Source of the DNA: Microbacterium esteraromaticum
GTDB lineage: Bacteria; Actinomycetota; Actinomycetes; Actinomycetales; Microbacteriaceae
NCBI RefSeq assembly: GCF_900163815.1
Contig: NZ_FUKO01000022.1
Span: forward strand, 62,001 to 126,000
Direction: 5' to 3'
DNA length: 64,000 nucleotides
Position numbers and translations under genes: made by a program
In this document: positions 1 through 8,695 of the stretch, one piece after another
Layout: each line of letters begins with the position of its first letter
Position numbering within the stretch: the first letter of the stretch is position 1
Notes under the pieces: generated by a model
The model's database searches: none
What the model saw: only the letters and a program-made list of their open reading frames with translations
Told to the model about the DNA's origin: nothing

Positions 1-56
1 TATTTCTCGGCTAGTACATCTAAAGTAGAAATAGTGACGACGGAAGGGAGGCTGTG

Positions 57-1367
57 ATGGGTGCGTACGTTGAGCGTCTGTGGCATCCCGAGGATGCGGG
101 CGGTCTGAGCCGCAAGGATCGCGCGCCCGGCCGCTACCTCGCCTACGTGCCCGACGAACTGGGCGATAGCCTCCCGACGCTTGGCGCCGAGGCGCAGGGC
201 GCGGCGGAGGACGCACTGTCTGTCCTTGCCCGCGCGGATGAGCGGATCGGAGTGCGCGGCCGCTACCTGAACCACCTCCTGATCCGTTCGGAGTCCATCT
301 CGTCCTCGTGGATCGAGGGCAACCGGGTCACGCCCAAACGCCTCGCGATCGCCGAGCTGCTGCACCAGGGACCGCGTCAGGCGCTCGACGTTGTGGCGAA
401 CGTACGCGCGACCGAGTCAGCTATCGCTGAGCTGGCCGACCATACACGCACCATCGAGACCTCCGACATCGTGGACCTCCAGCACGTCATCGAGCCGAGG
501 CTGGAGCGTGGGCTGCGGCGGGAGCAGAACTGGGTCGGAGGGCCGGGCTGGTCGCCGTTGCGTGCGGCGTTCGTGCCGCCGCCGGAGACCGTGGTGCCCC
601 GCCTCGTGGCGGACGTCGCCCGTTTCGTCACCGACACTGCCGGGAATCCGGTGGTGCGCGCGGCGATCGCACATGCGCAGTTCGAGACGATCCACCCGTT
701 CATCGACGGCAACGGCCGTACCGGGCGCGCCCTCATCCACACCGTGCTGCGCCGCGCCGACGCGTTGCGGCACGCGCTCATCCCGATCAGTACCGTTTTT
801 GCCGGCGACACCGACGCCTACATTGCGGGGCTCACCGGATACCGTGCCGATCCGCCCGCGCTGGATGAGTGGGTGATCGGATTCGCGCAGGCCGCGGAGA
901 AGGCTGCCGGGCACGCCGTGAGGCTCGCGGAGGACATCGCAGATCTCGACCGGGACGTGTCCGACCGGCTCGTCGCCTTCCGTCATGACCGGGGTCTGAA
1001 CCCCGCCGTGCCGCGGCGGGATGCCGTCGTGCTGCGCATCCTCGACACGCTCGCCTCCGATCCGGTGCTCACCGCCGAATCCGTCAGCACACGCCTCGCC
1101 GTCTCACCAGCCGCAGCGCACCGGGCACTGACCGAGCTGGCAGAGGCGGGCATCCTCGGGCGCACGAAGGATCAGCGCGGCCGCCTGGGCTGCTGGACCG
1201 CCGACCGCCACCTCGCCCTCGTCGCGCTCACCGAGCGCAGCAACGGCGTCGGCGGTGGGGACACCCAGGGGCGTAAACCGCGACTCGGGCCCGCGCTGCC
1301 CGACGTGAGCCAGTTCGGCGCACGACGTCAGGCGTCCACCACGCGACGCGACGCCCCCGGGTTGTGA
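57..1367 (+). CDS. Fic family protein (AMP-transferase-type) with C-terminal winged helix
   Basis: Fic proteins usually transfer AMP from ATP to a hydroxyl of a target protein. The full active-site motif HPFIDGNGRTGR is present, with the catalytic His at about residue 213. An inhibitory-helix motif of the form S-x3-E-G lies upstream (Ser83 to Glu87-Gly88), as in self-inhibited class II Fic proteins. Residues about 310-385 look like a winged-helix DNA-binding domain, common in stand-alone bacterial Fic proteins. The ATG at 57 is chosen because GGGAGG lies 5 bases upstream; a GTG at 54 is too close to it. The methyltransferase follows 13 bases later on the same strand, so the two are probably co-transcribed. 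The target cannot be inferred. Its position beside a relaxase suggests accessory cargo of a mobile element. Confidence 0.85.
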   Translation: MGAYVERLWHPEDAGGLSRKDRAPGRYLAYVPDELGDSLPTLGAEAQGAAEDALSVLARADERIGVRGRYLNHLLIRSESISSSWIEGNRVTPKRLAIAELLHQGPRQALDVVANVRATESAIAELADHTRTIETSDIVDLQHVIEPRLERGLRREQNWVGGPGWSPLRAAFVPPPETVVPRLVADVARFVTDTAGNPVVRAAIAHAQFETIHPFIDGNGRTGRALIHTVLRRADALRHALIPISTVFAGDTDAYIAGLTGYRADPPALDEWVIGFAQAAEKAAGHAVRLAEDIADLDRDVSDRLVAFRHDRGLNPAVPRRDAVVLRILDTLASDPVLTAESVSTRLAVSPAAAHRALTELAEAGILGRTKDQRGRLGCWTADRHLALVALTERSNGVGGGDTQGRKPRLGPALPDVSQFGARRQASTTRRDAPGL

Positions 1368-1380
1368 GGTGACGAGACCG

Positions 1381-1980
1381 ATGGCGGATTACTGGAACCA
1401 CAACACCGCCTACCACGCGGAACTGCTGGACGCAGTCCCGCCATCGGGAGGGGATGTGCTCGACATCGGCTGCGGAGACGGCCTCCTGATCGAGAAGCTC
1501 GCAGCGAAAGCCACGAGGGTGATCGGCCTGGACCCTGATCCCGCCGCGATCGACCAAGCGCGCCGACGCCTGAGCGAGACGCCAAACGCTCAGGTCGTCC
1601 TCGGCTCATTCCTGACCGTGCCGGACCCGGATGGGCGAACCTTCGACCTCATCACCTGCGTCGCCACGCTCCACCACATGCCCCTGGTCGCCGCTCTCGA
1701 ACAGATGAAAGCGAAACTCAAGCCGGGTGGCCGTCTGTGCATCGTCGGCTTGTCAGCGAACAAGACGGCCTGGGACTGGATCGTGTCCGGGGTACAAGTG
1801 ATTCCCATCCGGTTGCTGAGCACGCTCCGCGGCGAATCGGGCTATCCCGGCATGACCGTCGCACGCCCCTCGGAATCACTCGCCGAGATCAGACGCCTCT
1901 CCCGGACGGTACTGCCAGGCAGACGGGTCCGCCGCCGATTCTGGTACCGCTACACCCTGACCTGGACGAAGCTCGAGTAG
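1381..1980 (+). CDS. class I SAM-dependent methyltransferase
   Basis: This is a 199-residue protein with the class I SAM-binding signature VLDIGCGDG near residue 28, an acidic end of strand 2 (GLDPDP) and the later LITCVATLHH and LKPGGRLCIVG segments of the Methyltransf_11/UbiE fold. The substrate is unknown. The ATG at 1381 has GAGGTG nine bases upstream; a GTG at 1369 would add four residues and has no better site. It follows the Fic gene closely and converges with the relaxase gene, whose stop is 15 bases away. The C-terminal part is basic (about residues 165-190). A role in modifying small molecules or nucleic acids is equally possible. Confidence 0.75.
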   Translation: MADYWNHNTAYHAELLDAVPPSGGDVLDIGCGDGLLIEKLAAKATRVIGLDPDPAAIDQARRRLSETPNAQVVLGSFLTVPDPDGRTFDLITCVATLHHMPLVAALEQMKAKLKPGGRLCIVGLSANKTAWDWIVSGVQVIPIRLLSTLRGESGYPGMTVARPSESLAEIRRLSRTVLPGRRVRRRFWYRYTLTWTKLE

Positions 1981-1995
1981 ACGACACAAGCTCAA

Positions 1996-4900
1996 CTACA
2001 GCCCAAGTCCTCGACTGGGCGGGGTCGGCCCGTGGCCGCGCGTACGAGGGGTGACCTCGAGCTGTGCGGCGCGCGCCCTCCGTTCGGCCAGAGCGCGCTC
2101 GGCAGTTTCGCGCGCCGCCTGAGCCTGGGCGGCTCGGGTGCGGATGAGCTGCGCCGCCTCAAGGGGTGGCAGGGCCTCGATCGCGGCGAGGTCACGGCGG
2201 GCGGTCTCAGCGCGTTCCTGCCAGCGGGTCGCCTGCGCGCGGGGATCGCTCGGCTTACGGTCGCCGAAAACCTGACGGCGGAGGTCCGCGCGCTCCTGCA
2301 TCTGCCGGGCGACGAGCCGCTGCTGATCCTGCCGAGCCTCCGCTGCTCGCTCCCGCGCCATGGTCACGCGAGGGTCGGTGTCAGCCTCGCGGCGCGCTAC
2401 GGATGTGGCCCATGCCTCGACCCCAGCCGGTGTCTCAGGCAGCGAACGCCAGCGTGCCCGCCCTGCTGCCTCAACCATGTCGTGCTCTAAGTTGGCGGCA
2501 GCAACCGCGCGGGCGAAGCGACGCTTGCCGAGTCGCCGAGCGGTGTCATGTGCGGTCGATGCCGCCCACAACCGCTCTCGTGCGGTGAGGCGAGCGGTGG
2601 CGTCTGCGGTGGCCTGCTCGATCAACGGCACGGCAACCTGAGCCCGCATCTGTGCGGCGGTCGCTTCTGCTGCGGTGACGATCGCCTCCAGTTGATCGGC
2701 CTCCGCCTGCTCCTCCCGCAACTGCCGACCCAGCGCGCCCGCTGCCTGCTTCCACCAGACAGTCGCACGTTCGGCGCGCTCGATCTGCTCCGTCAGGCGG
2801 ACGCGTTCAGCGTTCACAAGGCGTACCGGCCCATCGGCGGAGAGACCGGCGACAGACTCGCGGGCGGCCATGGTCGCGGCGACCAGGCCGCGGTCCGCGC
2901 GTTCGCGCTCGAGCGCGGCGACGAACTGGTCCCGCGCATCGTCTACGTCGGCCGCGACGATGTGCAGCCGGTTCGTCTCCTGGCCACGGGTCATGCCGAC
3001 GTAGACCCCGGAGGCGTCCAGCGCGTCGGAGAGGACCGTGTGAGAGGCGGGCATGGTCGCGCCCTGCACCCCGTAGGCGGTGGAGGCGTAGGCGAGATGC
3101 GTGTGCTCGGTGACGTACTCGGAGGGCAGGCGCGCGGTCCGCTGCCGCCTCCGGCCGGTGCCGTTCTCCTTCGCCCACACAGACCCGTCCTGCCCGACGT
3201 TCTGCACGGTCCAGGTCTGCCGGTTCGTCACCTGAACGTCGGAGTCGTTCTGTCGGGTCTGGATCACATCGCCGGCACCGATGCTCAGGCCGTCACTGCC
3301 GGTCGTCGTACGGTGATCGTCGACCAGACCGGCACATACACGCTCGTGACGGATGCGCTCGTTAAGCTCGCGTGCCTCATCGTTCGTTGCCGTCGTGATC
3401 GCGTCCCCGTCGCGGGCATCGCGGGCATCGCGGGCGATCGTCTCGCGCATCGCCTCGGAGTCCTCGTGCAGCACGACCAAGCCGAGCGCGTGCAGCCGGT
3501 CGAACAGCAGCGCTGGATGCTCGCCCCGGCGCATCTGCACCGTCAGCGCCGCGTACTTGGGATCGGCGAAGCGATGCACGGTCGTCATGTCGTAGACGTG
3601 CGGTGCGAGTTGCGCAGCCATATCGAGCACGCCGCCGCGCCCGACCGCGGGGAGTTGCGCCCGGTCGCCCACGAAGGCAAGGGTTGCGCCCTGCTCGTCC
3701 GCGACGGTCAGCAGCGCGAGGGCGGTGTCCTGGTCGAGCATCCCGGCCTCGTCCACCACGATTCGCTCGCCGCGGGCGAGTCGCGCAGAGGGCGAGGGGC
3801 CGGTGTAAGTGCTGCCGTTCTCGGGGTCGGTGTCACCGGGTGCGAGGCGGGTCCATATGCCGTCTCGGTTCCAGCGCCAGCCGTGCTCGTGGACGAGCTT
3901 TGCCACACTGTCGGTTGGTACGCCGAGTTCCTGCGCAGCCACGTCCGCGGCTTTCTTCGTCGGCGTCACAACCCGCGTGCGCCGACCCTCAGCGACCGCC
4001 GCCTCGATCGCCGTTCTGAGCATGGTGGTCTTGCCCGCACCGGCCGCGCCCTCCACGACGACCAGTGGTGCGGTACCGGCGATTGCGGCGGCGGCGCGGA
4101 CCTGGTCGGCATCCAGCCCCGGCGCATCAACCTCGGGGGTTGCACCGCTGACCGACCGGGTGGCGCGTGCGGCGAGCCGGTCGCGCAGTTCCGTTTCTAC
4201 GGCGACGACGTGCAACGTCGTGAGGTGCGCCACATGCTCCGGCCGCGGCGCATCCGGCGGGAGGATCGAGAGGCAATCGTCAGCGGCAAGCCGCGTCGTG
4301 ATAGTGATGAACTCGCGCAGCTTGTCAGGACCGGCGCGCACACCGGCCTCGGTGACGATGCGCGCCACCTGCTCCTGCACGTCATGCACCGTCCACGCCG
4401 ACGCAGCCGCCGCGCAACGATCCAGCGCACGCGAGGCGACCTGCTGCACCTGCAACTTGTCCAGCGCAACCCTCGCGGGGGCTGCGGCTCGCGGCAGGTT
4501 CGGGGTGTATCCGGCATCCTGCAACTCCCGCAACCATCCGGCTTCCGAGCCGAGCTGCAATGGCTTCTTGCTCGGGCGCTCGTGATCCCACGCCTTCGCC
4601 AACAAGCGCGACCGCACCACCGGCCCCGCCTCCTGACCAGGATGCGCAGCCTCCCACTCGGCCTCGAACAGCGCGAGGTTGCGTGCCACCTGCGCGCCGC
4701 GCTTCGACATCACCGTGTTCCACGGCTCCAGTTCCGCTGCTTCGCCTGGTACCGGATCAAGGGTGAGGCCATGCGCGTCCAGCACGGCGGCGAGCTGGGG
4801 GTGCGCGGCGATGACGGCGGTGCCCAGCGCCCGGATCGCGCCCTGCTGTCGGAACAGCGCCCCGGTATCCAGTCCGCGCCACGCGCCGACCGCCCAGACC

Positions 4901-5436
4901 CGGGTGCCGATCTGGAAGTGGATGTGCCGGTGCGGATCACCTGCCCTGCTGGTCTTGTGTGAGACGGCCACCGTTTCGAGCTGTTCGATGGGCACGACTT
5001 CCTGCTTGCCTCGCGGCCCGACGCGTGTGACCGAGTGCTGGCCGAGCCACGACCGAATCTCGGCCACCGCGTCACGCTGCGCGGCATCCAGCGCTTCGGA
5101 CACCTCCGGATGCAAGGCGGCTGCGATCGAGAGGGACTTGGGGACGTTCACAACCATCTCTGCGAACCGCGGACTGCCGCGCCGCCCCTCGCCGGGCAGA
5201 CGTGGCTTACCCATTGACTCACCCGTAAGCGGGTTGATCCAGTCCACCCACTGCGCGTACTCGTCGGCGGTCAGCCCGAGTCCCCCGATCACCTCACCGC
5301 GCGCGTCGACCGCGGTGAACTCGGCCAGTGCAGTGCCACCCTCCAGGTAATAGTCGTCAGCGCGGAAGCGATCCGACTCCAGGTAACGGCGCGCATCCGT
5401 GCCGGAGCCCCGGAATAAGATCACGCCGCCCTTCAC
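1996..5436 (-). CDS. MobF-type conjugative relaxase with RecD-like helicase domain
   Basis: TrwC/TraA-type relaxases nick a plasmid or conjugative element at oriT and unwind the strand for transfer. The N-terminal relaxase domain has DYYLEGG near residue 28 (candidate Tyr residues) and the metal-binding three-His motif HRHIH at 169-173. The helicase half has Walker A GAAGAGKT (about 463-470), a Walker B-like RIVVDEAG and a late helicase motif around AYGVQGAT. The C-terminal 250 residues are Ala/Arg/Glu-rich and probably coiled coil. The length, about 1146 residues, is normal for actinobacterial members, so the gene looks intact. The GTG at 5436 is chosen because a perfect GGAGGTGA ribosome site lies just upstream; the open frame continues upstream without family similarity. 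No coupling protein or type IV secretion genes are in the window. Confidence 0.9.
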   Translation of the reverse strand: MKGGVILFRGSGTDARRYLESDRFRADDYYLEGGTALAEFTAVDARGEVIGGLGLTADEYAQWVDWINPLTGESMGKPRLPGEGRRGSPRFAEMVVNVPKSLSIAAALHPEVSEALDAAQRDAVAEIRSWLGQHSVTRVGPRGKQEVVPIEQLETVAVSHKTSRAGDPHRHIHFQIGTRVWAVGAWRGLDTGALFRQQGAIRALGTAVIAAHPQLAAVLDAHGLTLDPVPGEAAELEPWNTVMSKRGAQVARNLALFEAEWEAAHPGQEAGPVVRSRLLAKAWDHERPSKKPLQLGSEAGWLRELQDAGYTPNLPRAAAPARVALDKLQVQQVASRALDRCAAAASAWTVHDVQEQVARIVTEAGVRAGPDKLREFITITTRLAADDCLSILPPDAPRPEHVAHLTTLHVVAVETELRDRLAARATRSVSGATPEVDAPGLDADQVRAAAAIAGTAPLVVVEGAAGAGKTTMLRTAIEAAVAEGRRTRVVTPTKKAADVAAQELGVPTDSVAKLVHEHGWRWNRDGIWTRLAPGDTDPENGSTYTGPSPSARLARGERIVVDEAGMLDQDTALALLTVADEQGATLAFVGDRAQLPAVGRGGVLDMAAQLAPHVYDMTTVHRFADPKYAALTVQMRRGEHPALLFDRLHALGLVVLHEDSEAMRETIARDARDARDGDAITTATNDEARELNERIRHERVCAGLVDDHRTTTGSDGLSIGAGDVIQTRQNDSDVQVTNRQTWTVQNVGQDGSVWAKENGTGRRRQRTARLPSEYVTEHTHLAYASTAYGVQGATMPASHTVLSDALDASGVYVGMTRGQETNRLHIVAADVDDARDQFVAALERERADRGLVAATMAARESVAGLSADGPVRLVNAERVRLTEQIERAERATVWWKQAAGALGRQLREEQAEADQLEAIVTAAEATAAQMRAQVAVPLIEQATADATARLTARERLWAASTAHDTARRLGKRRFARAVAAANLEHDMVEAAGRARWRSLPETPAGVEAWATSVARREADTDPRVTMARERAAEARQDQQRLVARQMQERADLRRQVFGDRKPSDPRAQATRWQERAETARRDLAAIEALPPLEAAQLIRTRAAQAQAARETAERALAERRARAAQLEVTPRTRGHGPTPPSRGLGL

Positions 5437-5454
5437 TGGAATCACCTCCCGCGA

Positions 5455-5494
5455 GTAGTTTCTACTACGGTGTTGCACGTATCTACCACGGTAG
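5455..5494 (-). promoter_or_regulatory. paired inverted repeats upstream of the relaxase gene
   Basis: Two small inverted repeats sit 20-60 bases upstream of the relaxase start: GTAG-TTT-CTAC at 5455-5465 and CTACC-AC-GGTAG at 5483-5494. Both share the half-site CTAC/GTAG. This arrangement is typical of an operator for a small plasmid-type repressor. No such repressor is present here, and the assignment is an inference from position and symmetry. Confidence 0.35.
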
Positions 5495-5522
5495 CATACG
5501 TCCATTCTTTGAAGAAGCGGGA

Positions 5523-5547
5523 GGCGGCTGGTCTGGGACCAGCCGCC
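5523..5547 (-). terminator. perfect 11-bp hairpin upstream of the relaxase gene
   Basis: GGCGGCTGGTC and its exact complement are separated by a three-base loop (TGG). On the minus strand the stem is followed by a short mixed T-rich stretch; on the plus strand no T run follows. It could be the terminator of a gene formerly upstream of the relaxase and now replaced by the two insertion elements. Confidence 0.4.
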
Positions 5548-5618
5548 AGGGTGGTGATCGGCCGCTCGGTGCTCGTTCGTGGCTCGACGTTCATTTGTCG
5601 TCCTGCGGGACTGTCTTG

Positions 5619-6168
5619 CTAGGGCGTGTTGATCAAGTCGGTCTTGATCCAGATCAGCGCGGCTGCGAGGCAGATGCCCGCGCGGTAGTTGCGGGCGAGC
5701 TTGTCTGAACGCATCGCGATGCCGCGCCACTGCTTGAGTCGGTTGAAGCACCGCTCGACGACGTTGCGGCCCTTGTAGCGGATCTTCTGCTCGTGCCCGA
5801 AATCGATCAGCCGGCCGGGATGCTTGAGACGGTGGGCGATCTGGTCGTCGCGTTCGGGAATCGTGGCGGCGATCCCGCGGGCGCGCAGCCACGCCCGGTT
5901 CGCCTTGGAGGGGTAACCCTTGTCCGCGAGAACCCGGTCGGGTCGGGTGCGGGGTCTGCCCTTGCCTGCGCGCGGGACCCGGATGTCATCGAGCACGGCG
6001 GTCATCATGGTGGTGTCGTTCACGTTCCCACCGGTGATCACCATGCCCAGCGGTCTACCGCGGCCATCCGCTGCCAGATGCAGCTTCGTCGTCAACCCGC
6101 CACGAGAACGGCCGATCGCATGATCAGGCGGCTCGACCCACGGATCCTTGTGATTCGACACAGCCCCC
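5619..6168 (-). CDS. IS5-family transposase, second frame (OrfB, C-terminal DDE part)
   Basis: Downstream of the G5 run the other frame encodes the rest of the DDE transposase: GRSRGGLTTKLH, the second Asp region (VLADKGYPS) and the terminal E-R-C-F-N-R-L-K-Q-W motif with the catalytic Glu. It is expressed as a fusion with the first frame by ribosomal frameshifting. The stop codon TAG at 5619-5621 lies at the junction: it is formed from the TA target duplication plus one flanking base, so it is supplied by the CTAG target rather than by the element. Confidence 0.8.
5622..5638 (+). repeat. IS5-family terminal inverted repeat, left
   Basis: 17 bp, identical in inverted orientation to 6546-6562. 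The TA of the target duplication lies immediately outside. Confidence 0.9.
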
Positions 6169-6513
6169 TGTGTCCCGGGGCAGGGTCGCGCCGTGCTGAT
6201 GCACCCGCGCGATCGTGGAATCGATCGAGACGACCCAGTCGACCTTTCCCAGCGAGTCAGCCTGTTTCTGCAACTCAGCGAGCAGCTTCTCCCAGGTGCC
6301 ATCCTCAGCCCATCGGTTGAAGCGCTTGTAGATCGAGTTCCACTTCCCGAACCGCTCCGGCACGTCCCGCCACGGCGCACCAGTGCGGTACTTCCACGCC
6401 ATGCCCTCCACAGCAAGCCGGTGATCCGTCCACGGCCGCGACCGACCCGACACGATCGGCATCAACGGCTCCATCACAGACCACACCTCATCAGAAATCT
6501 CCTGTCGCGCCAC
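6124..6513 (-). CDS. IS5-family transposase, first frame (OrfA)
   Basis: This reading frame carries the N-terminal DUF4096-like region (W-x-x-M-x-P-L-x-P and the R-x-G-x-P-W-R-D-V-P motif near residues 43-52). It then enters the catalytic domain with the first Asp in SIDST. It starts at a GTG at 6513 and by itself ends at 6124. The in-frame product lacks most of the DDE domain, which continues in the other frame from about 6164. A G5 run on the minus strand (6164-6168) is the likely site of a programmed -1 shift, the usual expression mode of this IS group. Confidence 0.85.
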   Translation of the reverse strand: MARQEISDEVWSVMEPLMPIVSGRSRPWTDHRLAVEGMAWKYRTGAPWRDVPERFGKWNSIYKRFNRWAEDGTWEKLLAELQKQADSLGKVDWVVSIDSTIARVHQHGATLPRDTGGCVESQGSVGRAA

Positions 6514-6545
6514 CCTTCAAGACTCACCCACACGAAGACAAATCA

Positions 6546-6562
6546 ACTTGATCAACACGCCC
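6546..6562 (-). repeat. IS5-family terminal inverted repeat, right
   Basis: 17 bp, identical in inverted orientation to 5622-5638. It lies just upstream of the transposase start and probably overlaps its promoter. Confidence 0.9.
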
Positions 6563-6563
6563 T

Positions 6564-6751
6564 AGTGACTTGTTCGGGCGAGTGGTGGCGGCCGGTGCGA
6601 TCCTGGCCCACTCCGGAGACTTGATACGAAGACTGCCCATCCCTGTGGGGTGTGGCTCATCAAAGAATTGCCCCGAGGTGATTTCCTCCCAGGCTCGCAC
6701 CGGCCGTAGCGGCCGGTATCGAACCATCGAATCTGGAAGGAACCGACCGCT
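6564..6751 (+). ncRNA. candidate IS110 left-end non-coding region (possible bridge RNA)
   Basis: This 188-base stretch between the IS5 element and the IS110 transposase has no convincing gene. In IS110-group elements the non-coding end upstream of the recombinase encodes a structured bridge RNA that guides target choice. It contains a clear hairpin (8-bp stem ACCGGCCG/CGGCCGGT, loop TAG, 6699-6717) and further G/C-rich symmetry. The exact element end and RNA limits cannot be set here. The left part may be host sequence that was next to the CTAG target. Confidence 0.35.
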
Positions 6752-7828
6752 GTGACCATCGTCGCGCACTCGCGCTCATTCGTCATCGGCGTGGACACCC
6801 ACGCCCGCACCCATACCCTCGCGATCCTCAAGACCCCGACCGGGGAGCTGGTCGAATCCGAACAGTTCCCGACCACTGACGCGGGCCTGCACCGCGCGAT
6901 CGCGTGGGCCGGACGCCGCACCGGAGGCGAGGCCGATGCCCTGTGGGTGATCTATGGTGCGCGCCTTACCGCGCTGGTCGCTGACAGCGGCTACCAGGTC
7001 GCGGAAGCACCCCGGATGAACGCCCGTGCAAACCGGGGCCTGGGAAAGTCCGACCCGCTGGACGCCAAACGGATCGCCGCCGCCGTCCTCCCCGTGCACC
7101 AGACGCGTCTACGTGTCCTGCGAGCTGGTGACGGTGCCCGGTCGGCGCTGCGGGTGCTGCTGGCCGCGCGTCGCCATATGAGTACCGAGCGGAATTCGTG
7201 GGCGAATGCGCTCACTGCGCATCTGCGGACCTATGACCTTGGTATCGATGCGCGCCGGGCGCTGGCCGGGCATCAGATCACCGAGGTCGCTACGTGGCGG
7301 ACTCGGAAGGAAGAGCTGTCCCTCAGCGTCGCGCGCGCGGAGGCTGCTCGTCTCGCCAAACGTATCACCACCCCGGATGGGGAGCTGCGCGAGAACAAGA
7401 ACGGCTTGGAAGCTCTCGTGGTGAAGAGTCTCGCCGCTACGTTGTTGCCGATCACGGGGATCGGTCCGGTCAACGCCGCCGTCATCTACGCTGCCTGGTC
7501 ACACGCCGGGCGCGTCCGTTCCGAGGCCGCGTTCGCGCACCTCGCGGGCACCGCCCCGATCCCCGCGTCCAGTGGGGACACGGTTCGGCATGGCCTCAAC
7601 CGGGGCGGGGACCGGCAGCTCAACTCCGCGCTCTACATGGCCGTGATCGTCCGCATGGGCCAAGACCCCGAGACACGGAAGTACGTCGAGAAACGCCGCG
7701 CCGAGGGCCGCACGAGCAAAGAGATCCAGCGATGTCTGCGTCGGTACCTCGCCCGCAAGGTCTACCGCACCCTCAACGCCGCACACGCCAACCCACCGGC
7801 CTGGCCTGACATATCGAAGAGTCTTTGA
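6752..7828 (+). CDS. IS110-family transposase (DEDD recombinase), probably inactive
   Basis: The protein has 358 residues, with the RuvC-like N-terminal domain (GVDTH, Asp15; SDPLDA, Asp101 and Asp104) and the C-terminal transposase-20 domain (GIGPVNA, then HLAGTAPIPASSG and the GGDRQLN motif). In relatives the segment after LWVI reads EG-x-x-S-Y-G and supplies the catalytic Glu. Here residue 67 (Ile) is followed directly by Tyr-Gly-Ala, so about five residues including that Glu are missing without a frameshift (junction near 6952). The DEDD tetrad is therefore incomplete. The GTG start has GGAAGG upstream. The right end of the element lies somewhere in 7829-7890. IS110 elements lack terminal repeats, so exact limits need comparison with another copy. 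Confidence 0.85.
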   Translation: MTIVAHSRSFVIGVDTHARTHTLAILKTPTGELVESEQFPTTDAGLHRAIAWAGRRTGGEADALWVIYGARLTALVADSGYQVAEAPRMNARANRGLGKSDPLDAKRIAAAVLPVHQTRLRVLRAGDGARSALRVLLAARRHMSTERNSWANALTAHLRTYDLGIDARRALAGHQITEVATWRTRKEELSLSVARAEAARLAKRITTPDGELRENKNGLEALVVKSLAATLLPITGIGPVNAAVIYAAWSHAGRVRSEAAFAHLAGTAPIPASSGDTVRHGLNRGGDRQLNSALYMAVIVRMGQDPETRKYVEKRRAEGRTSKEIQRCLRRYLARKVYRTLNAAHANPPAWPDISKSL

Positions 7829-7893
7829 AACTTTCATCCGTTCGGAAGCGCGCACGTAACGCTTTCTCGCACCCGCGCTGGTGCCCCGGCGCG

Positions 7894-8652
7894 CTACTTC
7901 GCGACGAGCGTCGTCTCGAAGCTGTACATATCGGGGCGGTAGCAGTGCTGGCCGTACTCGATCACGCGGCCGGAGTCGTCGAACGCAATGCGCTCCATGG
8001 TGAGGACCGGGCCGTCGTGGTCGATGCCGAGCAGTTCCCCTTCGTCGTCGCGCGCCCTGCGCGCTCCGATCCGCTGGTTCGCGATGCGGATCGTGACGCC
8101 GCGCCCCCGCAGGGTCTGGTACAGGCCCTGCTCCTGCAGTTGCTCCGGCGTGATGTCGGAGAACTCGTCGGGCAGGAAGTTCTCGAGGATCGCAACGGGC
8201 ACGCCGTCGGTGGAGCGCTGGCGCCGGATGTAGAGGATGTCGCTGCCCGGCGGCACTCCGAGGTTCTGCGCCACCTGCTCGTCGGCGGCACGCTTCTCAT
8301 GCGTCAGAACCCGTGTGCCCGGTTCGTGCTGCGCGTTCTGGAGATCCTCGTAGAGGCTTGTGAGTTCGACCGGCCGCGTGACCGGGCCCTGTACGACCTG
8401 GGTTCCGATGCCGCGCCGGCGCACCAGCAGCCCCTTGTCGACGAGCTCCTGGATCGCGCGGCGCACGGTGGGCCGGGACAGCTTGAGGCGGTGGCCGAAT
8501 GCGATCTCGTTCTCGAGACGCGCCCCGGGCGGGATGCCCCCGGAACGGATGGCCTCCTCGAGCCGGCTGGAGACCTGGAAGTACAGGGGGACGGGGCCTG
8601 TGCGGTCGAGGTCTGCGAAGAGTCCATCCGGCCAGACGGCTTCGTCGGCCAT
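7894..8652 (-). CDS. GntR/HutC-family regulator of the iol operon
   Basis: The protein has 252 residues, with an N-terminal winged helix (about 20-85; ...LKLSRPTVRRAIQELVDKGLL) followed by a UTRA ligand-binding domain, the HutC subfamily layout. It is transcribed divergently from iolC. Two inverted copies of ATTGTTAGGACAT lie in the 170-base gap, one near each promoter, so autoregulation plus control of iolC-aldolase-mmsA-iolB is likely. The Corynebacterium glutamicum iol cluster also begins with a GntR regulator next to iolC. A cyclitol intermediate is the expected inducer. The gene sits directly behind the IS110 right end, so upstream context on that side has been rearranged. Confidence 0.85.
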   Translation of the reverse strand: MADEAVWPDGLFADLDRTGPVPLYFQVSSRLEEAIRSGGIPPGARLENEIAFGHRLKLSRPTVRRAIQELVDKGLLVRRRGIGTQVVQGPVTRPVELTSLYEDLQNAQHEPGTRVLTHEKRAADEQVAQNLGVPPGSDILYIRRQRSTDGVPVAILENFLPDEFSDITPEQLQEQGLYQTLRGRGVTIRIANQRIGARRARDDEGELLGIDHDGPVLTMERIAFDDSGRVIEYGQHCYRPDMYSFETTLVAK

Positions 8653-8695
8653 TGTTCCTCCTCGTCGGTGCGGGCGAGGCCCGCGGCAGCTCCTG

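Larger units (their letters stand above)
5622..6562 (-). mobile_element. IS5-family insertion sequence (IS427-like group)
   Basis: The element is 941 bp with perfect 17-bp terminal inverted repeats reading GGGCGTGTTGATCAAGT inward from each end (5622-5638 and 6546-6562). It is flanked by a TA duplication (5620-5621 and 6563-6564), consistent with insertion into CTAG. Nearly all of it is occupied by a transposase encoded in two frames. The ends and target duplication are intact, so the element may still be active. Confidence 0.9.

Noticed and set aside
2548..4962. 804-codon open frame on the plus strand opposite the relaxase gene
   Set aside because: It is the antisense shadow of a gene with clear relaxase and helicase motifs. 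It has no family resemblance and no ribosome site.
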